NCBI GenBank assembly: GCA_947589205.1
Contig: CANQCJ010000150.1
Coordinates: 1 to 5,518, forward strand
Direction of reading: 5' to 3'
Source: an uncultured Ruminococcus sp.
GTDB lineage: Bacteria; Bacillota; Clostridia; Oscillospirales; Ruminococcaceae
Length of the DNA stretch: 5,518 nt
Both the position numbers and the translations under genes were made by a program. Each line of letters starts with the position of its first letter. Positions within the stretch are counted from its first letter, which is position 1. Below the pieces are notes generated by a model, which was given only the letters and a program-made list of their open reading frames with translations, did no database searches and was not told the origin of the DNA. Of this stretch, positions 4,546 through 5,518 are shown one piece after another.

Positions 4546-5518
4546 TTATTTCATGGAATCAATAATTTCGTTAGCCTTGGCATAGATCTCCCTTTCGTCC
4601 GCGCCGATGAAGAATTTTCCGTTTTCATAGAGTATCCTTCCCGCGCACATAGTCAGCTTCACATTGCTTTTGCTGCCGCTGTAGACGAGATTGTTCGCGA
4701 TAGAATTGAGCGGCTGCATATTCGGCATGGAAAGATCTATAACGATAAGATCCGCCTGCTTGCCGGCCTCGAGCGTGTCGCAGCCGCTTAACCCCATAGC
4801 GTTGGCAGAGCCTACCGTCGCGGCTTTTAAAGCTTCAAACGCGGGACAGGCGGCAGCGTCGTTTTGCGCAAGCTTCTGCAAAGCGGTAAGCAAAAACATC
4901 TCTCTGAACATATCGAGACAATTGTTGCTTGCCGCCCCGTCCGTGCCGAGGGCGAGCTTAACGCCCTTTTCAAGCATACGGCATATCGGCGCGATACCGC
5001 TCGCAAGCTTTGCGTTTGAAGCAGGACAGCTTACCGCGTAAACATTTTTCTTTATAAAAATATCGAGATCATTTTCGGTCATATGAACGCAGTGAAAGCC
5101 CGCTCCGCCATAGTCGTAAATGCCGAGCGAATCGAAAAGCTCCGTCGGGGTCATGGAATATTTTTCGATACATTCCTTTACTTCCTTCATCGTCTCGGAA
5201 TTGTGCACCGACACCGGCAGCTTATATTTTTTCGCAAGCTCCCCGATACGCGCCATAAGCTCATAGTCCGCGGTATATTCGGCGTGAAAGCCGAGACGGT
5301 AGGAGATAAGCTCGTTTTTGCCGTTGAAGCGTTCTATATAGTCGACAAGCCTTTCGGCGTTTTCACCGCCGCCCGAGACAGAACCGCACATGACCGCGCG
5401 AAAACCGCTCTCGATATTGGCTTTTGCAAAGTCCTCCGGGTAAAAATACATATCAAAGCAGGCGGTGATGCCGCTCGTTAAGTATTCAAGCACCGCAAGC
5501 TTAGTCAGCCAATAGATA
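4546..5518 (-). CDS. Amidohydrolase of the MtaD/SsnA deaminase family (5' partial)
   Basis: The gene enters from the right edge: the frame stays open through 5518 (IYWLTKLA before the GTG at 5491-5493), so that GTG is internal and roughly 100 N-terminal residues, including the HxH metal site, lie outside. Visible are LEYLTSGITACFDMYF, GFHAEYT, the His/Glu pair of VHNSET (His at 5203-5205), FHCVH, SNAKLASGIAP, and GTDGAASNN with the metal-binding Asp at 4939-4941, then DTLEAGKQADLIVID and the C-terminal beta domain. These match the zinc-type TIM-barrel deaminases such as 5-methylthioadenosine/S-adenosylhomocysteine deaminase, and metal and catalytic residues in the visible part are intact. Substrate cannot be fixed by sequence reading; guanine or other N-heterocycle deamination is possible. 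It converges on dpaAB and is likely unrelated in regulation; its promoter is outside the window. Confidence 0.88.
   Translation of the reverse strand, partial: IYWLTKLAVLEYLTSGITACFDMYFYPEDFAKANIESGFRAVMCGSVSGGGENAERLVDYIERFNGKNELISYRLGFHAEYTADYELMARIGELAKKYKLPVSVHNSETMKEVKECIEKYSMTPTELFDSLGIYDYGGAGFHCVHMTENDLDIFIKKNVYAVSCPASNAKLASGIAPICRMLEKGVKLALGTDGAASNNCLDMFREMFLLTALQKLAQNDAAACPAFEALKAATVGSANAMGLSGCDTLEAGKQADLIVIDLSMPNMQPLNSIANNLVYSGSKSNVKLTMCAGRILYENGKFFIGADEREIYAKANEIIDSMK

Noticed and set aside
4426..4791. A 121-residue plus-strand open frame crossing the terminator
   Set aside because: It runs through the end of dpaB, the hairpin and the antisense of the amidohydrolase, without a ribosome binding site.
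5083..5481. A 132-residue plus-strand open frame
   Set aside because: It is antisense to the conserved amidohydrolase frame and encodes a composition typical of a shadow frame.
5491..5493. GTG as the start of the amidohydrolase
   Set aside because: The frame remains open to the window edge, the residues just before it fit the family, and the HxH metal site would be missing from a protein starting here.

Overview
The window reads as chromosomal DNA from a spore-forming anaerobic Firmicute, most likely a member of the class Clostridia (an Oscillospiraceae/Ruminococcaceae-like bacterium is my guess). The support is a recognisable dipicolinate synthase operon (dpaA-dpaB, made only by endospore formers), strong Shine-Dalgarno sequences of the AAGGAGG type, T-rich intrinsic terminators, AT-rich spacers between moderately GC-rich genes, frequent ATA codons, and a TTG start.

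Layout. At the left edge a minus-strand gene is cut after its first 58 codons; it has a signal-anchor-like N-terminus that faintly resembles clostridial SpoIVB. An AT-rich divergent spacer (177-381) holds a good extended -10 promoter and a 9-bp inverted repeat. It drives a plus-strand pair: a small four-helix membrane protein of unknown function (382-1014) and, 34 nt downstream, a large secreted right-handed beta-helix protein of the pectate-lyase superfamily (1049-2908). A strong terminator (2916-2956) closes this unit.

A new transcription unit follows: dpaA (3053-3931) and dpaB (3921-4499), overlapping by 11 bp, preceded by a promoter region that looks more like a sporulation-sigma (SigK-type) than a vegetative promoter, and by a GC-rich hairpin just before the ribosome binding site. 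DpaA (Rossmann oxidoreductase) and DpaB (flavoprotein) together make dipicolinic acid in the mother cell from a lysine-pathway intermediate; the acid is then loaded into the forespore core. A perfect 11-bp hairpin (4506-4543) separates dpaB from a convergent minus-strand amidohydrolase of the MtaD/SsnA type (4546-5518, N-terminus outside the window), probably a deaminase of methylthioadenosine/S-adenosylhomocysteine-like substrates.

I see no mobile element, CRISPR array, tRNA or rRNA. No clearly new system can be demonstrated. The least explained parts are the membrane-protein/beta-helix pair and its promoter dyad, the cysteine-rich DpaA, and the placement of dpaAB away from the lysine genes that accompany it in Bacillus subtilis.
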